A stretch of DNA of 64,000 nt from Microbacterium yannicii PS01 (GTDB taxonomy: Bacteria > Actinomycetota > Actinomycetes > Actinomycetales > Microbacteriaceae), in NCBI RefSeq assembly GCF_000304335.1, contig NZ_CAJF01000016.1, forward strand, positions 21,134 to 85,133. The letters are read 5' to 3'. The notes under the pieces were generated by a model. The model made no database searches, was not told where the DNA came from, and saw only the letters and a program-made list of their open reading frames with translations. Positions 35,317 to 43,972 of this stretch are shown here, in pieces; position 1 is the stretch's first letter; every line of letters starts with the position of its first letter. The translations under genes and the position numbers were made by a program.

Positions 35317-35877
35317 ATGCGCGGCATCGTCCCGCGGCTCGCGAGCCCCGCACCGATGATCACCCGGCTTCCCGCCATTCTGCAGGAGGATGAGTTCCTC
35401 AACCGGGCGCTGCCCGCCTTCGACGACGCCATAGCGCCGGTGTTCGCCACGCTCGACAACCTCGAAGCGTACATCCGGCCCGCGTACGCGCCACCCGACT
35501 TCCTGGAGTGGCTCGGCGGCTGGGTAAATGTCGCGATCGACGAGGAGTGGCCCGAAGCGCAACGGCGCCGCATCGTCGCCGACGCGGCGCGGCTGCACCG
35601 GCGTGTGGGAACTGTCGGAGGTATCCACGACGCCCTGCGACTCGCTGCCGGTCCCGATGCTGTCGTCGAGGTGACGGAGTCAGGGGGCACGTCGTGGTCG
35701 ACCGAACCGGGTGCGTCACTGCCCGGCGCGGACGACCCCGCGCTCGTCATCACGATCACCGTGGCGGGCGGCGACCCTGCGGAACTGGCGCGGCGACTGG
35801 AGCGCGTGGCGGCGAGCGTCGTGCCGGCGTACCTGCCGACACATCTTGAGGTCTCCGTGACCGAACGTTCTCGCTGA
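35317..35877 (+). CDS. Tail protein I-like baseplate component (Pvc12-like)
   Basis: 186 residues. MRGIVPRLASPAPMITRLPAIL followed by FDDAIAPVFATLDNLEAYIRP, PDFLEWLGGWVNVAIDEEWPE and GGIHDALRLAAG matches the tail protein of the TP901/tail-I type seen at the end of eCIS baseplate operons. I prefer the ATG at 35317, one base after the preceding stop, over a GTG at 35308. It is the last structural gene and converges on the BTAD regulator with 7 bp between stops. No fibre gene follows it. Confidence 0.9.
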   Translation: MRGIVPRLASPAPMITRLPAILQEDEFLNRALPAFDDAIAPVFATLDNLEAYIRPAYAPPDFLEWLGGWVNVAIDEEWPEAQRRRIVADAARLHRRVGTVGGIHDALRLAAGPDAVVEVTESGGTSWSTEPGASLPGADDPALVITITVAGGDPAELARRLERVAASVVPAYLPTHLEVSVTERSR

Positions 35878-35884
35878 CCAGGGC

Positions 35885-38275
35885 TCAGTCCACCCCGAGC
35901 GCGACACGCATGCTGCGGTATCCCTCCTCCGTGCGGGCCGCGGCTACGACGTCACCCGATCTGCGGTGTACCAGTACGAGGGTGCGCCAGGACTCGTCGA
36001 GCCAGGGGTCGATCTCCACGGCACGGCTTGCGGCCGCGACCGCGGCGCGGGCGTCACCGAGGCGCAGCTCGAGGTGCGCCAACGACGACGCAGCCTCTGC
36101 TGCGCGTACTCGGTAGCGCTCGCGCGCGCCCGTCACCCACTCGGCCGGCCCGTCTTCGGGGAGCACGTCCCCGACATACCGGGCAAGCGCGCTGCGCAGG
36201 CCGTCGGCCGCGGCGCCGGAGTCGCGCCGCACCTTGGCGGCGGCCGCTTCGGCGAGTCGATCGTCGAAGTCCGCGAGGTCGCAGTCGTGACGGTCGCCGA
36301 GGCCGAGGCGGTATGCCTCGCCCACCCGCTCGACGATGGATACCGCCGCGCCGACCATCTCGGCGGGAAGTGAGCGTCGCAGGCTTGAGACGCTCACGTG
36401 CAGGGCGTGCACGGCTGAGTCGAGGCCGAGGTCGGCCCACAGGATGTCGGCGATGAGTTCGCGGTGCACGGGTGCGCCGGCGTTGAGGGCGAGCATCCGC
36501 AGCAGGGCACGCGCCTGGGGGCGCACGATCCTGAGGTCGATCTCGGCCCCGTCCGCGCAGAGGCGGAATCCGCCGAAGCAGCTGACGGTGAGATGGGGAG
36601 AGCGCGGATCAGCTTCCGCAGCCGGGGCCGCGGTGGCTTCGCCGGCCAGCGCCCCGCGGACCAAGGCGGTCGGCAGCCGGGGCAGCCCCGCATCCATCGC
36701 GCGCCGCCGGGCGGATGCGGTGAGAGCCGGCACGCTGGTGGCCGGCCCCACGCGGGCGCGGGCGACGTCGATGAACGCGCGGACTCCATCGAGGCCGGTT
36801 GCTATCGATGCGGTTTCGGCGTCGATGATCTGACGACGGGCGTCAACGGAGCCGGATGCCGCGGCCAAGAGCGCCCCGGCCGCGCGAGGCCACGCCGCGA
36901 CGTCCGTGAGCTCCAGTCGCTCGAGCCGTGTGGTGAGCGCACTCGCCTGTACAGCCGTGGCCCGCCCCCGTCGTGCGCGGACAACGAACTGCAGTCCGGC
37001 TGTGACGGCAGCGCCTGTGGCCTCGCCGCGCGCATCGCACTCCGCGATGACCTCTGGAGCGGACCGGTCGGGGAGATCGGATGTCGCAGCGACGGCACCA
37101 CGGACGACGCGCGCCTGCGCGTCGCGCCCGAGTGCGACGCAATCGCGCTCCAGTGCGGCGAGCGCATCGAGCGTCGTCTCGCGTGGGACGAGCTGCTCGC
37201 GGATCATCAGGAGCGCAAGACGCGCCATCGGATGGGGCGAGTCGCTGGCGGGCGTTCGCAACGCGAGCTGCAGGAGCGGCACGGCGCCCACCACATCACC
37301 GCGGCGGAGTCGCGTCATCGCGTCGTCGAAGGCCGTCGACCAGGGCCCGACCGGCACTCCGATCGGCGGTGGCGACGCCAGCGCGATCTCCGGGTCCAAT
37401 CCGGCCCGTGCGCGCAGATGTCGGCGCAGAATCGGCGGCAGTACCCGAGATCCGAACTGTCTCACGTGCATGACGGCTCCGCCGTCGACGGCTTCGAGAA
37501 GCTCCGTCGCCGAATCAGCACCCAGCAATCTGGCACAAGTGCCGAATTCCAGCGTGGGAAGGGCGCTCGTGCGTTCGAGCGACCGCACGACTCGGGGAGG
37601 GAGTGCGCGCAGAGCCCGCTCGAGTCGAAGCGCCGCGAAGTCGCCCTGCAGTGCGACTTCGACGGCGTTCTCGAGCGCCTCGGCATCGATGAATCGTGAC
37701 TGGATTGCGAGGTCGTGCACCGGCCCCGCCCAGCCGGATGTCTCGAACACCACGTGAGAAGCGGTCTCGAGCGGTAGAGCGTGGCCGCCGACCGCCAGGA
37801 AGGCTTCGGCGACCTCGTCGATGCGCAGCACGAGGTCCGGCGCGCTGACAACGTCGGGCTCGGTCGCGCACGCGTTGGTGAGCTCCGTGCTGAGCGGGAG
37901 GCGCGAAGCGAGGATGACGTGGTGTTCAGAGTCGCAGCGGGCGGCTATCCGTTCAAGCGCCGGTTCGTCTCGCGTGCCGGTTGCGATCTGCACGTCGTCG
38001 ATCGCGAGTGTGGTGAACGCCTCAGCGCCTTCGAAGCCGGCGATCGCCACATCGAGTGCGGCACTCAGGCCCGAAGGATCGCGACACGCTCGGCCGAGAT
38101 GGATGATCACGGCGTGGTCGCGAGACTTGCTCAACCGACGCAGGAGCGTCGACTTGCCTGCGCCGCTCGGCGCCACGACGAACACGCACGGTTCTTGGAG
38201 ACGGCGCTCCAGGCGCGCCGGGACCACTTCCCGTCCGCTGTCCTGCTCGAGGCCCGCAACCCCCGGCTGACGCAC
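35885..38275 (-). CDS. STAND-like P-loop/BTAD (SARP-type) transcriptional regulator
   Basis: 796 residues from the preferred GTG at 38275, which has AGGGGG upstream; an ATG at 38326 would add 17 residues. Walker A is VAPSGAGKST at about 35-44, with a Walker-B-like TLAIDDVQ further on; the middle is helical and MalT-like. The C-terminal 240 residues contain a winged-helix OmpR-type DNA-binding domain (LTVSCFGGFRLC, ALLRMLALNAGAPVHRELIADILW) and a BTAD domain (ALARYVGDVLPED, AVEIDPWLDESWRTL). I infer control of the injection-system genes; SARP-type repeats lie at 16995-17027. The gene is divergent from the 38497 gene. Confidence 0.85.
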   Translation of the reverse strand: MRQPGVAGLEQDSGREVVPARLERRLQEPCVFVVAPSGAGKSTLLRRLSKSRDHAVIIHLGRACRDPSGLSAALDVAIAGFEGAEAFTTLAIDDVQIATGTRDEPALERIAARCDSEHHVILASRLPLSTELTNACATEPDVVSAPDLVLRIDEVAEAFLAVGGHALPLETASHVVFETSGWAGPVHDLAIQSRFIDAEALENAVEVALQGDFAALRLERALRALPPRVVRSLERTSALPTLEFGTCARLLGADSATELLEAVDGGAVMHVRQFGSRVLPPILRRHLRARAGLDPEIALASPPPIGVPVGPWSTAFDDAMTRLRRGDVVGAVPLLQLALRTPASDSPHPMARLALLMIREQLVPRETTLDALAALERDCVALGRDAQARVVRGAVAATSDLPDRSAPEVIAECDARGEATGAAVTAGLQFVVRARRGRATAVQASALTTRLERLELTDVAAWPRAAGALLAAASGSVDARRQIIDAETASIATGLDGVRAFIDVARARVGPATSVPALTASARRRAMDAGLPRLPTALVRGALAGEATAAPAAEADPRSPHLTVSCFGGFRLCADGAEIDLRIVRPQARALLRMLALNAGAPVHRELIADILWADLGLDSAVHALHVSVSSLRRSLPAEMVGAAVSIVERVGEAYRLGLGDRHDCDLADFDDRLAEAAAAKVRRDSGAAADGLRSALARYVGDVLPEDGPAEWVTGARERYRVRAAEAASSLAHLELRLGDARAAVAAASRAVEIDPWLDESWRTLVLVHRRSGDVVAAARTEEGYRSMRVALGVD

Positions 38276-38421
38276 TGGCGACCCCCTACCGTGACGATGC
38301 CGTCGGTTCGGGTTCCGATGGAACACAATCTAGCCCTCTGGGAACGCGGCGTATACGGGGTAGTGCCGGCCGGCGTTGAAGGAAGGCAGCGATCAGTGCC
38401 CCTTGAGGCATCGGACTGGAA

Positions 38422-38435
38422 CCCTGCATGCAGGG
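38422..38435. promoter_or_regulatory. 14-bp perfect palindrome in the divergent BTAD/Ig-protein region
   Basis: CCCTGCATGCAGGG lies 62 bp before the ATG at 38497 and about 150 bp from the BTAD start. Its position in a 221-bp divergent region makes it a candidate operator for either gene. Confidence 0.35.
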
Positions 38436-38496
38436 ATCCGTACCATCAGCAGTATCGTGACCGAACGATCTCGATGTCCCGACCGGAGGGACGAGG

Positions 38497-40521
38497 ATGG
38501 CCGAACGCATCTGTGGGGTTTGCGGCACGAGGAACGACGCCGATGCGCGCTTCTGCAAGAACTGCGATAGCTACCTCGGCTGGGATGTCGGAGCCTCCAC
38601 GCTCGACGGCGAAGCCCTCACGGGGACGATCCCGACCGTCGTGGGGATGGTGCCGGCAGAGCCCGCCCCGATCCCTGGCGCGGCGGGTTCGACGGCCACG
38701 AGAGCACCGGAAACGCCAGACTCCGTCGCTGCCACTGCGGAGGTCGCCGCCGCCGGCCGATCATCCGCCGATCTCGCGCAGCCCGCGCGCGGTTCCCTCA
38801 CGGTGACGGCTGAGGAGCCCGAAGTCGTCGTGACTCCCGATGCACCGGCCGACGTCGCCTTCACGATAGAGAACACCCTGACCATCGTCGATGGCTACGT
38901 GCTCGAGGCGCTCGACCCCCCGTCCTGGCTGGCAGTCGCACACCCGGACGTGCACCTTATGCCCGGAGAAGTCGGCAGCGTTGCGCTTTCCGTCGGCTTA
39001 CGTGACGACACCATGGTGGTCGCACAGCGGGTTCCGCTCACGGTGGTGGTGCGATCGATGGAGGATCCCGAACGCAACGCCGCTGTGAGCGTCGTCGTGA
39101 CGGTTCCGCCGCACGGACCCCGTCCCACGCTCGAGGCTCGGCCGACGCTCATCCGGCTTGATGGCGCGGGTTCCGGTGAGTTCTCGGTTCGGCTCGACAA
39201 CCGGGCCGCGAACTACCCTCAGACCGTCGGCATGGGCGGCGGCGACCCGGAGGGCGTCGTGAGCTTCGTATTCACCCCCGACGTGGTGGAGGTGCCCGCC
39301 GGGGCGATGGTGGAGGTTCCCGTGTCGTTCACAGCGCCACAGCCTGCGCCCGGCCAGCAGCTGAACCGCCAGCTCACGGTGACGGCGACGAACGACGAGG
39401 AGTCGATCACCACGACCCTCACGCTCGTGCAGAGCACTGCCGCTGCCCCGGCCGATGCGCCTATCCGCGTGCAGGTGGAGCCCAGCAGCATTCGTCTCAT
39501 CGACGCCACTGAGGCCGACTTCGAAGTGCACGTCGACAACCGCGGCGGCCACTCGGGGGTCACGGTCGTGCTGTCAGGCAGAGACCCGGAGCGGCGCCTG
39601 TCGTTCGCATTCGCGCCGGCGCGTTTCGTCGCCGCAGCCGGCCAGGTCACAAGAGCGCACGGCCGGGTCCGCGCGAATCTTCCGCCGCACGGCTCGAGCG
39701 AAAGTCATCCGTTCACGGTGATCGCCTCCGACGGGACGACCGACGTCGAGACCTCGGCGTCGCTCGAGATCGCGACGTCAGCCGGCGCCATGGCGACGGC
39801 CGAGGTGCGCGCTCATCCCGAGAAGCTGGACATCGGCAAGCGAGGCGAGGGAGAGTTCTCCATCGAGGTCGACAATCGTCGCAGTGCCCAGCCGCTCAAC
39901 GTGGTGCTCGCCGGGCGTTCCGACGACGGACTGGTGCGGACCAGGTTCACGCCCCCGCGCCTGACCGTCGCACCGGGCTCGGTCGGCCATGCCCGCATGT
40001 CCGTGTCCAGCCCACATCCGCGGCCGCGCGAAATCGGAGTGCGTCGCATCGCGGTGCTCGTCTCGGACGGGACGCAGCGCCTCACGGCGAGTGCAGAGCT
40101 GATGCAGACCGGGCCCGACCGTCGGCGGCCCGCAGGCAGGTGGCTCGTCGTGCTCGGCGCGCTGATGGTGCTCGTCGGAGCCCTGAAATGGACTCCGGAT
40201 ATGCACTTCCTGTTCGCCGCAGTCGATGTCAACAGTCTCACCGGTTCGGACGATCCGCTCTCAGACGGAATCACAGCCGCAGAGACGCCGCTTCGCATCG
40301 CCCTGGCACTGCTGGGTGTGGGGATGCTCTTCGGGCTGGCTGGGAAGGGCGGTCTCACGCGGAAATCCGCGATCCTCGCAGTGCTGCTCAGCGTGGCCTA
40401 CATCGTGTCGGGGCGCTTTACCGACGCGACACTGACAGGGCTGGGTTTCGGCATCCCCGTCGTCGTGGCGGGCGCGGTGCTCGCCTACATCGGGGAGATC
40501 CTTCTCCGTCCTCCGGACTGA
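38497..40521 (+). CDS. Zinc-ribbon/Ig-repeat membrane protein, injection-system associated
   Basis: 674 residues. An N-terminal zinc ribbon has Cys6, Cys9, Cys20 and Cys23 (CGVCGTRN, FCKNC). After a Pro/Ala linker come about four Ig-like beta repeats of 110-120 residues (about 90-530), each with a pattern such as SSIRLIDATEADFEVHVDNR or EKLDIGKRGEGEFSIEVDNR. Four hydrophobic helices occupy about 549-668. With no signal peptide, the zinc ribbon and Ig repeats should be cytosolic and the C-terminus embedded. It lies beside the BTAD gene at the right boundary of the locus and mirrors the 14473 protein on the left. I infer a membrane docking factor; no catalytic motif is present. Confidence 0.72.
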   Translation: MAERICGVCGTRNDADARFCKNCDSYLGWDVGASTLDGEALTGTIPTVVGMVPAEPAPIPGAAGSTATRAPETPDSVAATAEVAAAGRSSADLAQPARGSLTVTAEEPEVVVTPDAPADVAFTIENTLTIVDGYVLEALDPPSWLAVAHPDVHLMPGEVGSVALSVGLRDDTMVVAQRVPLTVVVRSMEDPERNAAVSVVVTVPPHGPRPTLEARPTLIRLDGAGSGEFSVRLDNRAANYPQTVGMGGGDPEGVVSFVFTPDVVEVPAGAMVEVPVSFTAPQPAPGQQLNRQLTVTATNDEESITTTLTLVQSTAAAPADAPIRVQVEPSSIRLIDATEADFEVHVDNRGGHSGVTVVLSGRDPERRLSFAFAPARFVAAAGQVTRAHGRVRANLPPHGSSESHPFTVIASDGTTDVETSASLEIATSAGAMATAEVRAHPEKLDIGKRGEGEFSIEVDNRRSAQPLNVVLAGRSDDGLVRTRFTPPRLTVAPGSVGHARMSVSSPHPRPREIGVRRIAVLVSDGTQRLTASAELMQTGPDRRRPAGRWLVVLGALMVLVGALKWTPDMHFLFAAVDVNSLTGSDDPLSDGITAAETPLRIALALLGVGMLFGLAGKGGLTRKSAILAVLLSVAYIVSGRFTDATLTGLGFGIPVVVAGAVLAYIGEILLRPPD

Positions 40522-40535
40522 CACTCAGAGAGCCG

Positions 40536-41597
40536 CTACGGGCGTCCGGCGACACCCAGGAACCGCGTGAAAACAGCGATCCAGGCGAAGATCAGCACGA
40601 ACACGATGATCTCGATCGCCGTCAGTGTGATCACTCCGAGCGCGAACATCCCGGCCGCGGCGATCGTGGCTGCCAGGATCACCCAGGTCGACATGAAGTA
40701 CGCAGGGGGCATTCCGCGGAGCAGCTTCGGGCTCGCGATCAGGAGCGTGAGGAAGGTTGCCGCGAGTCCGAGTGCTGCGATGTCATGAATAACCCGGTTG
40801 ACGTCGACCGAGCAGAGGCCGACGCCGGCGAAGGCGATGCCCATGACGACGAACAGCGTCGAGACGACGCGTGGCGAACGTGCGGTGGCGAGCACTCCGG
40901 CCTGCACGAGGGCACGCATGTCGTGAGCGATGTAGACCGCGAAGGTGCTCACCAGCAGCCCGCCTACGACGAGCGTCCCATTGAAGAAGAGACTGGACAG
41001 ATCGTGGAAGGTGCCCAGGTGACTGAAGTGAACCTTCCACCAGTCGGACTCCGGAGAGATCGCCATGGCGGTGATGACCCCGAAGGCGATGAACGTGCGC
41101 ACGAGCGATGAGAGCCGCTGGGTCGACATCCTCGACACCGAGCGGTACGTCTGCTGCCCCGTCACTCCCGCCGTCACGGCCATCATGACCACGGACCACA
41201 TGAGGTGCACCGGCAGTCCGATGAAGCCGAGCCCGACGAGCCGGTAGATCACGTAGACCACGATGAATGCAAGCACCGCGTGCACGAGCACCACGGAGAG
41301 GGTGTTGACCGCGAACGTCCACGCGGCGAGCGAGCGTCGCCACTCCTGCCCGGGAAGATCGCGAGAGCGGATGAAGCCGACGCCCGCCGCCGCAGCCGCA
41401 GCGCAGCCCGCACCCGTTGCCGCCCAGAGCGAGAACGACGACGGCCCTTCCGCGAACATCTCGTCGGGCGCGATCAAACCGAGAATCAATCCGTAGATCG
41501 CGCCGAGCGCTCCGAGGACGTAGCCGATGTACGTCGCGCTGGTCTCCGCCCTCGCCGTCGAGGCAGCGCCATCGGCCGATGGCACTGCGGAGGTCAC
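40536..41597 (-). CDS. Multi-pass membrane protein of unknown function (possibly DUF998-like)
   Basis: 353 residues with about eight hydrophobic helices; examples are YIGYVLGALGAIYGLILGLIA near residue 25 and the helices in the last 80 residues. The segment HFSHLGTFHDLSSLFFNGTLV, with small and His residues between helices, recalls DUF998-type membrane proteins, but I am not sure. The GTG at 41597 is the longest start. Converges on the 38497 gene with a 14-bp gap. No link to the injection system is evident apart from adjacency. Confidence 0.65.
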   Translation of the reverse strand: MTSAVPSADGAASTARAETSATYIGYVLGALGAIYGLILGLIAPDEMFAEGPSSFSLWAATGAGCAAAAAAGVGFIRSRDLPGQEWRRSLAAWTFAVNTLSVVLVHAVLAFIVVYVIYRLVGLGFIGLPVHLMWSVVMMAVTAGVTGQQTYRSVSRMSTQRLSSLVRTFIAFGVITAMAISPESDWWKVHFSHLGTFHDLSSLFFNGTLVVGGLLVSTFAVYIAHDMRALVQAGVLATARSPRVVSTLFVVMGIAFAGVGLCSVDVNRVIHDIAALGLAATFLTLLIASPKLLRGMPPAYFMSTWVILAATIAAAGMFALGVITLTAIEIIVFVLIFAWIAVFTRFLGVAGRP

Positions 41598-41911
41598 CGC
41601 GTCGATGTCTGCTCCTCACGCGAACGCCCGCCCCCCGTACCGCCGAGGAACCGGCCCGGGGTGCTCGTGGCTTGGCCGTGACCTCCGATGATCCAGCACG
41701 GCATATCAGGGATTCAAGCGCCTGCCTACGGAGAAAACCCCAAGGTTGGGACCGGGAGCGCCCTGAGGGTGCGTGAGCCGCACTTCTGAGTCACCTCTGG
41801 TGGCGCGGACTTTTCGCCCCTATCGTGACGAATGCGTCGGGCATCTGGGCGCATCCACATCCCCATTGACGCGTCGCCCGTCGCTGCGGCGCCCTGTGAT
41901 TGGAAGCCGCA
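41598..41911. other. Divergent intergenic region without a gene
   Basis: These 314 bp separate the divergent membrane-protein and hydrolase genes. I see no convincing reading frame, tRNA or long repeat. The segment 41795-41840 is relatively AT-rich for this genome (GACTTTTCGCCCCTATCGTGA) and could hold a promoter. There is no strong ribosome site before the hydrolase ATG at 41912. Confidence 0.4.
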
Positions 41912-42640
41912 ATGCCAGAGAACACACCCGCCATCGTCCTCGTCCACGGGGCCTGGGCCGACTCATCGAGTTGGAACGCCGTCATCCCCTCACTTCAGGG
42001 GGAGGGATTCACCGTCCTTGCCCCGCCCAATGAGCTCCGCGGACTCACCAGTGACTCCGCCTATGTCGCATCATTCCTCGCGCAGCGGACGTCGGGTCCG
42101 GTGGTGCTCGTCGGCCATTCCTATGGCGGCGCGGTGATCACGAACGCGGGGCTCGCAGGCGACGTTCGAGCGCTGGTCTACGTGGACGCGTTCATCCCCG
42201 ACGAGGGCGAGACGGTGCTGGGGATCCTCGAGGGCTCCGGCTCGGCGCTGGCTGTGGCGGACCCGACGACGGTGCTCGACCTTGCCGGCTACCCGGGTGC
42301 GCCCGAGGGCGCCGCGGATGCCTGGCTCAAGCCCGACGTCGTTCACAACTCGTTCGCACAGGACCTGCCGGAGCGCGACCGGTGGCTCATCGCGGCGACC
42401 CAGCGTCCGGCATCCATCGTCGCGAACGTCACGCCGTCGGGACCTGCCGCGTGGAAGTCGATCCCCAGCTGGGCGGTGCTCGGCACTGAGGACAAGGTCA
42501 TCCCGATCGAGACGAAGCGCCGGATGGCCGCGCGCGCGGGTTCCACCGTGACCGAGGTCGAGGCCTCGCATGTCTCGATGATCTCGCACCCGCAGGTCAC
42601 GCTCGACGCGATCCATGCGGCGGTGGCCTCAGTGAGCTGA
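41912..42640 (+). CDS. Alpha/beta hydrolase
   Basis: 242 residues. The order of VLVHGAWADSSSW (oxyanion region), the nucleophile elbow VGHSYGGAVI, and late Asp and His candidates (GTEDKVIPIE; ASHVSMISHP) describes a complete catalytic triad of the esterase/haloperoxidase-like type. Cytosolic, with no signal peptide. A TTG 12 bp upstream is possible, but the ATG at 41912 is preferred. The substrate is not predictable. Confidence 0.85.
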   Translation: MPENTPAIVLVHGAWADSSSWNAVIPSLQGEGFTVLAPPNELRGLTSDSAYVASFLAQRTSGPVVLVGHSYGGAVITNAGLAGDVRALVYVDAFIPDEGETVLGILEGSGSALAVADPTTVLDLAGYPGAPEGAADAWLKPDVVHNSFAQDLPERDRWLIAATQRPASIVANVTPSGPAAWKSIPSWAVLGTEDKVIPIETKRRMAARAGSTVTEVEASHVSMISHPQVTLDAIHAAVASVS

Positions 42641-42669
42641 CCGTAGATCGAAACGGTGAGAGGCGCCAC

Positions 42670-42939
42670 TCACCAGAGGATGCCGCCGCCGAACGAGATC
42701 CCGCCCCAGGTGAGGGCGATGAAGATCGCGGCGAAGACGACGGGCGCGATGCCCTTTCCGCTGCGCGCGAGGCCCTTCAGCAAGGCGATGACGGCCAGCA
42801 CTGCGGCGACGATCGACAGCCCACCGCCGAGGATCAGGCCGATGAAGAGGGGAATCGGCATGAGCAGGAGGCCGGCTAGCGCGACCCAGAAGGCGGCCCA
42901 TGCAGTGGGATTCGAGGAGCGCTCAACGGCATTCGACAT
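42670..42939 (-). CDS. Small two- or three-helix membrane protein (DUF4190-like)
   Basis: 89 residues. It opens with MSNAVERSSNPTAWAAFWVA, followed by hydrophobic helices at about 12-34, 36-54 and 63-85, with a short KGLARSGKG basic loop between the last two. This is the pattern of small DUF4190-type membrane proteins of actinobacteria. The function is unknown. Confidence 0.7.
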   Translation of the reverse strand: MSNAVERSSNPTAWAAFWVALAGLLLMPIPLFIGLILGGGLSIVAAVLAVIALLKGLARSGKGIAPVVFAAIFIALTWGGISFGGGILW

Positions 42940-42975
42940 GCCTTCGATACTGTCAGACGCAGTCAGCCGTTCGCG

Positions 42976-43871
42976 CTAACGGGTCTGACTCTCACGACCC
43001 AGATCCGAGCTCTCGGCCGGATGCTGTGCGCTCCACGACGCCAGAAGCCGCAGCCGTTCGGCCGAGGGGGAGCCGGGTTCTGCAGTGTAGATGAGGAGGA
43101 CGTTGCCGGGCTCCGCCGTGACCGCCAGCTCCTCGTACGAGAGGACGAGCTCGCCGACGACGGGATGCTGGAATCGCTTGGTTCCCGCGCCGTGAGTGCG
43201 CACGTTGTGCGCTGCCCAGAGCGTGCGGAAGTGATCGCTGCGCGTGGAGAGCTCTCCTACCAGGTCTTGGAGTGCCTTGTCGTGCGGGTCGCGGCCGGCT
43301 TCGGCGCGCATGATCGCGACGCACATCTCGGCGAATTTCTCCCAATCAGGGTAGAACTCCCGGGCGCGGGATCGAGGAACTGGAATCGGGCGAGGTTGGG
43401 GGTGCGTCCGCCGTCGCCGATGACGGGGAAGTAGAACGCGCGGCCGAGGTCGTTGACTGCCAGCAGGTTCTGGCGCGGATCGCGGACGAACGCGATCCCG
43501 TCGGTGATCGATGAAAGAGCCCACTGCAGGCTGGGTCGTGGTGCGCTCGGTCTGCCGCCGCGCCGGCGAGCGCGGCCGCTGGTCGGGATGCCGTCGGCGG
43601 TGCGGGCCAGGTCGAGCAGATGCGCGGTCTCGGTCTCGTCCAGCTGCAGGGCCCGGGCGACGGCGTCGAGGACGGAGGCCGAGGCGCCGGCGATCGCGCC
43701 CCGCTCGAGCTTGGAGTAGTACTCCACGCTGACGCCTGCGAGGCTCGCGACCTCGCTCCGGCGCAGCCCGGCGACGCGGCGGTTGCCCCCGCCGGTGATC
43801 CCGGCGGCGTCGGGGGTGAGCCGGGCCCGGCGCGTCATCAGGAACTCGCGCACTTCCGCTCGGTTGTCCAT
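42976..43871 (-). pseudogene. Frameshifted MmyB-like HTH transcriptional regulator
   Basis: The first frame (43871 to about 43365) gives an XRE helix-turn-helix (RRSEVASLAGVSVEYYSKLERG) and the start of the MmyB-like ligand domain up to FQFLDPA. The expected continuation REFYPDWEKFAEMCVAI is in another frame and runs to the stop at 42976. Loss of a single base in the GC-run at about 43361-43370 explains the break. A 1-bp insertion would restore an ordinary 290-300 residue regulator. Such genes commonly repress a divergent exporter or dehydrogenase; here an exporter gene is divergent with a 101-bp gap. Either a real disruption or a base-call error. Confidence 0.85.
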
Positions 43872-43972
43872 GGCACGAGGCTACGTCTTGCCGGACCGAT
43901 CAGGGGTCCCCTGTCAGTACACCTCTCATCAGGGACTCCCGCGCTCGCGGCACCCAGGGGAGCCTGGATGTC

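Noticed and set aside
33342..35759. 805-residue open frame opposite the gp6-like and tail genes
   Set aside because: Antisense shadow; the plus strand carries baseplate motifs throughout.
14473..40521. Interpretation as a type VI secretion system or a prophage
   Set aside because: No TssJ/L/M membrane complex or ClpV is present, and there are no capsid, terminase, portal, lysis or integrase genes; DUF4157, Pvc15-type ATPase and DUF4255 point to eCIS.
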